From assembly GCA_003833135.1 (NCBI GenBank), contig QZLH01000378.1, positions 28,888 to 92,887 on the forward strand: a stretch of 64,000 bases of DNA. Direction: 5' to 3'. The stretch comes from Oehlia diaphana (lineage: Eukaryota > Glomeromycota > Glomeromycetes > Glomerales > Glomeraceae). Position numbers and translations under genes: made by a program. The notes beneath the pieces were generated by a model. That model worked only from the letters and a program-made list of their open reading frames with translations. It was not told the origin of the DNA and searched no databases. Below, piece after piece: positions 61,921 through 64,000 of the stretch (positions are counted from its first letter, which is position 1; each line of letters opens with the position of its first letter).

Positions 61921-62999
61921 ATTTGATTTCAATAAAGAATTATTGCATACTTGTACGCGCAGATAATTACATTTGTGATACGTTAAAAAATTAAAAGTAA
62001 AACAGGCAACATGGTTTAGTATCCCGATCAAATAATTAAACATAATTATTCTTTTATTATAAGATATTAACAATTAAATAGAAAATGTTTAATTTAATAT
62101 GAAATATGAAACGAGTCTTAAAGATAAGATAATCAAAGGATCTTTTTACTTTTGTTAAACAATATTTATAGATCGGACATATTTGTTTCCCTTTTCGACA
62201 TAAATTACATAAATTATTAGCAAAAAAAGGTAGTTAATTAGACAAGATAGTGATAAGATAAAAAAAATATTTTTTTTTTTAAGCAATTTTCTTTAATCTT
62301 TCGTATCTTTCCTTTTTAAGAATATTCACGGGCATTCATTGAGTTTGTTTGGTTGCACAATATTCATTACACGTGCTGATAAGGGGAAATTACATAATGT
62401 GATATAAAATTTCTTCACAAAATTTTAATATTGGTGGCTGACAACAATAGTCCGAAATTATAATTGCCGCGTGTGTGTCGGCAAAAATTTTTTTTTGCTA
62501 TTATTACATGGAATTCTGTGGAATTTTTTAAAAGTCCGAAATTTTATGTTTATTATTGCTACTTATTAAAATTCTTATTAAATTCTACAAAATAACCCGA
62601 TAAAAATGTTCAGTACGTGTTGCTCTATCATTTTATTGGTTTAGTTTCTTCTCTTTACTATTCAATTTATAATTTATAAAAATTTGAAGTCACATAATAT
62701 TAGTGTGGTTTATAGGTAACAGCCACATATGACCTCCGAAAAATTCCGTGAACAGAATTAAAACTGTTCAAGTTGTAACTATATATTATCAAAGCGTGTA
62801 AAAGATAACGATAAACTCGTGATTCTGCATGTTTTATAATCATTCTTTTATAAGATAAACCCAAATTGGATATTTAAAGATTATTCGAATCATAATTTTT
62901 TTTTTTTCTTACAATAGGAAGTTACATTGATTCTCGATTTCATTGTTTGTTTACTTTGATGGATTGATTGATTTACAATGTGATAAACCTAAAAAGGAT
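61921..62999. other. Intergenic
   Basis: No gene seen. Confidence 0.5.
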
Positions 63000-63157
63000 T
63001 CATTTCTTTGGCGGAAAATCCGGTGTCCTATCATCATTTAATCGATCTCTTAAATCGAAACTTAATCTTCCTATAAAAACACGTTGTCCATAAATTATAC
63101 ATAATATAGCATAATTTGACCATATAATGTCTGGTATGTTCATCATTTGTTCATAAA
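63000..63157 (-). CDS. Isolated terminal exon of an unrecognised gene
   Basis: On the minus strand, ttcag at 63,162-63,158 is followed by a 158-bp exon in phase 2 that reads YEQMMNIPDIIWSNYAILC, then YGQRVFIGRLSFDLRDRLND, then DRTPDFPPKK and TGA. The residue mix is that of real protein, unlike nearby chance frames. Possible upstream exons at about 63,310-63,440 are short and uncertain, and no start was found, so this may be the surviving 3' end of a gene or a relic. No known family is evident. Confidence 0.4.
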
Positions 63158-63844
63158 CTGAAAGGAATTATATCTAAGATCCATGAAATATTCGTAAATT
63201 GAAAGGAATTATAAAATTATATTTTCTAAGATTTATAAAATGTACATTATTATTATAAACAAGAACTGGATGCTTATTTATGTGATAGGTGAAGGGCCAA
63301 TAAAATGTAAATATAAAATATTATAATGAACCTATATAGAGAATTAATAAATGCAAAATTTTATTACCAGAAATTTTTGATGGATTTTATACTATAAAAA
63401 AAATATTACCTGAGTTCAATAGAAAAGTCTTTTAATAAAATACTTTTTTAGTTACTTAATGACGTTATTTGACATAAGAATAATGAGAATGAAAAATTAA
63501 TTGTTAATTAATATACAGTAGATAGTTAGTACTCATAAATTATTCGTAAAAATGCATGTTAATATAGATGGCGATGGCCGAAAATTAGCTCGTAGCCCCT
63601 GTTACAGATTAAAAATTTATTATTTTTAAATACAAATAAATAAAAAATTTATGAGAAATCTGATAGGTTGGATGAGTGATGAATTAGTTCTAGGAAAATA
63701 TATTTAAATTACTGAAATTTTCTTTGATGAATGTAATTTTTAAAAAACCGATTAACCTTATGCACTAAGAGAAAAAACAAAAAAAAAAAATAGAAAGTAA
63801 AAAAATAAATACTTCAATAAGTTGCAACTCGTTATTTGCAAAAT
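63158..63844. other. Intergenic, or introns of the minus-strand gene
   Basis: Nothing definite. A few minus-strand pieces bounded by ag/gt could be small exons belonging to the 63,000-63,157 exon, but phases could not be confirmed. Confidence 0.35.
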
Positions 63845-64000
63845 ATGTCACACAAAATAACGCCTTCATATGCTCAGAAAGTTTTTTTTAATAGTAACAG
63901 CAGGAGAGTTGGGAGAAAATCTTCTAAGCTTTGTCCTGACTGTAAAGAAACAAGTGATAACGTTAAAATTTCTTCTAGTAAATTAAATAATCCATCTTCT
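63845..64000 (+). CDS. 5' end of a gene running off the window
   Basis: The ATG at 63,845 opens 52 codons without a stop to the window edge (MSHKITPSYAQKVFFNSNSR, then RVGRKSSKLCPDCKETSD). There is a CxxC motif (CPDC), resembling the four-Cys N-terminal modules of local kinase-like proteins but not close enough to assign. The codon mix looks coding. Product unknown; partial. Confidence 0.5.
   Translation, partial: MSHKITPSYAQKVFFNSNSRRVGRKSSKLCPDCKETSDNVKISSSKLNNPSS

Noticed and set aside
1..64000. CRISPR arrays, operons or other prokaryotic features
   Set aside because: The tandem repeats lack spacer structure, and genes have spliceosomal introns; the window is eukaryotic nuclear DNA.

Overview
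The window looks like nuclear DNA of an arbuscular mycorrhizal fungus, most likely Rhizophagus irregularis or a close relative (Glomeromycotina). The evidence is an extreme A+T bias with long homopolymers, many short spliceosomal introns (GT...AG, about 50-240 bp), and gene families typical of these fungi: a MATA-HMG-like protein, BTB-TLDc proteins, Crinkler-like P-loop proteins and kinases with an N-terminal CxxC...CxxC module. There are no bacterial, organellar or rRNA features. Several real genes have exons too short to appear as long open frames; I rebuilt these by hand from splice sites and reading phase.

Layout. 2.0-5.0 kb: a tandem pair of GIY-YIG nuclease genes fused to CCHC zinc knuckles. 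5.9-7.4 kb: a broken BTB-BACK-TLDc gene. 7.6-15.9 kb: the conserved core, with a CGFS monothiol glutaredoxin (Grx5, minus), a 21-exon bifunctional lysine-ketoglutarate reductase/saccharopine dehydrogenase (plus) and, tail to tail with it, a 7-exon APH-1 gamma-secretase subunit (minus). 16.7-20.3 kb: two decayed copies of a membrane-protein gene around another broken membrane-protein gene, with two small DNA transposons (one TA-type, one hAT-type). 23.0 kb: an intact HMG-box gene. 24.4-26.3 kb: a 40-bp minisatellite and a dead LINE that abuts a decayed Crinkler-like gene (26.3-29.1 kb).

26-54 kb holds a colinear, same-orientation segmental duplication: Crinkler-like gene, Thr/Ala-rich relic, then kinase-like gene, once at 26.3-33.0 kb and again, spread out by later insertions, at 37.9-53.7 kb. 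The first kinase-like copy is broken. The second is intact but has Asn in place of the HRD catalytic Asp. A 584-bp assembly gap (36,353-36,936) is flanked by a direct repeat.

The most notable item is a two-exon gene at 40,381-40,616. It encodes a 44-residue secreted precursor with two Kex2 (Lys-Arg) sites, an Asp-Ala-Asp-Ala-Glu-Ala spacer and a C-terminal heptapeptide, the architecture of an alpha-factor-type pheromone or Kex2-processed signalling peptide. It sits about 150 bp downstream of a roughly 120-bp tandem repeat. The right end (54-64 kb) is sparse: a two-module Asn/Gln-rich protein, a frameshifted secreted Cys-containing protein, an isolated minus-strand terminal exon, and the 5' end of a gene running off the window.

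The genes do not form one pathway. The conserved core covers mitochondrial iron-sulphur assembly (Grx5), mitochondrial lysine breakdown (LKR/SDH) and intramembrane proteolysis (APH-1). The rest is fast-evolving, duplicated accessory sequence.
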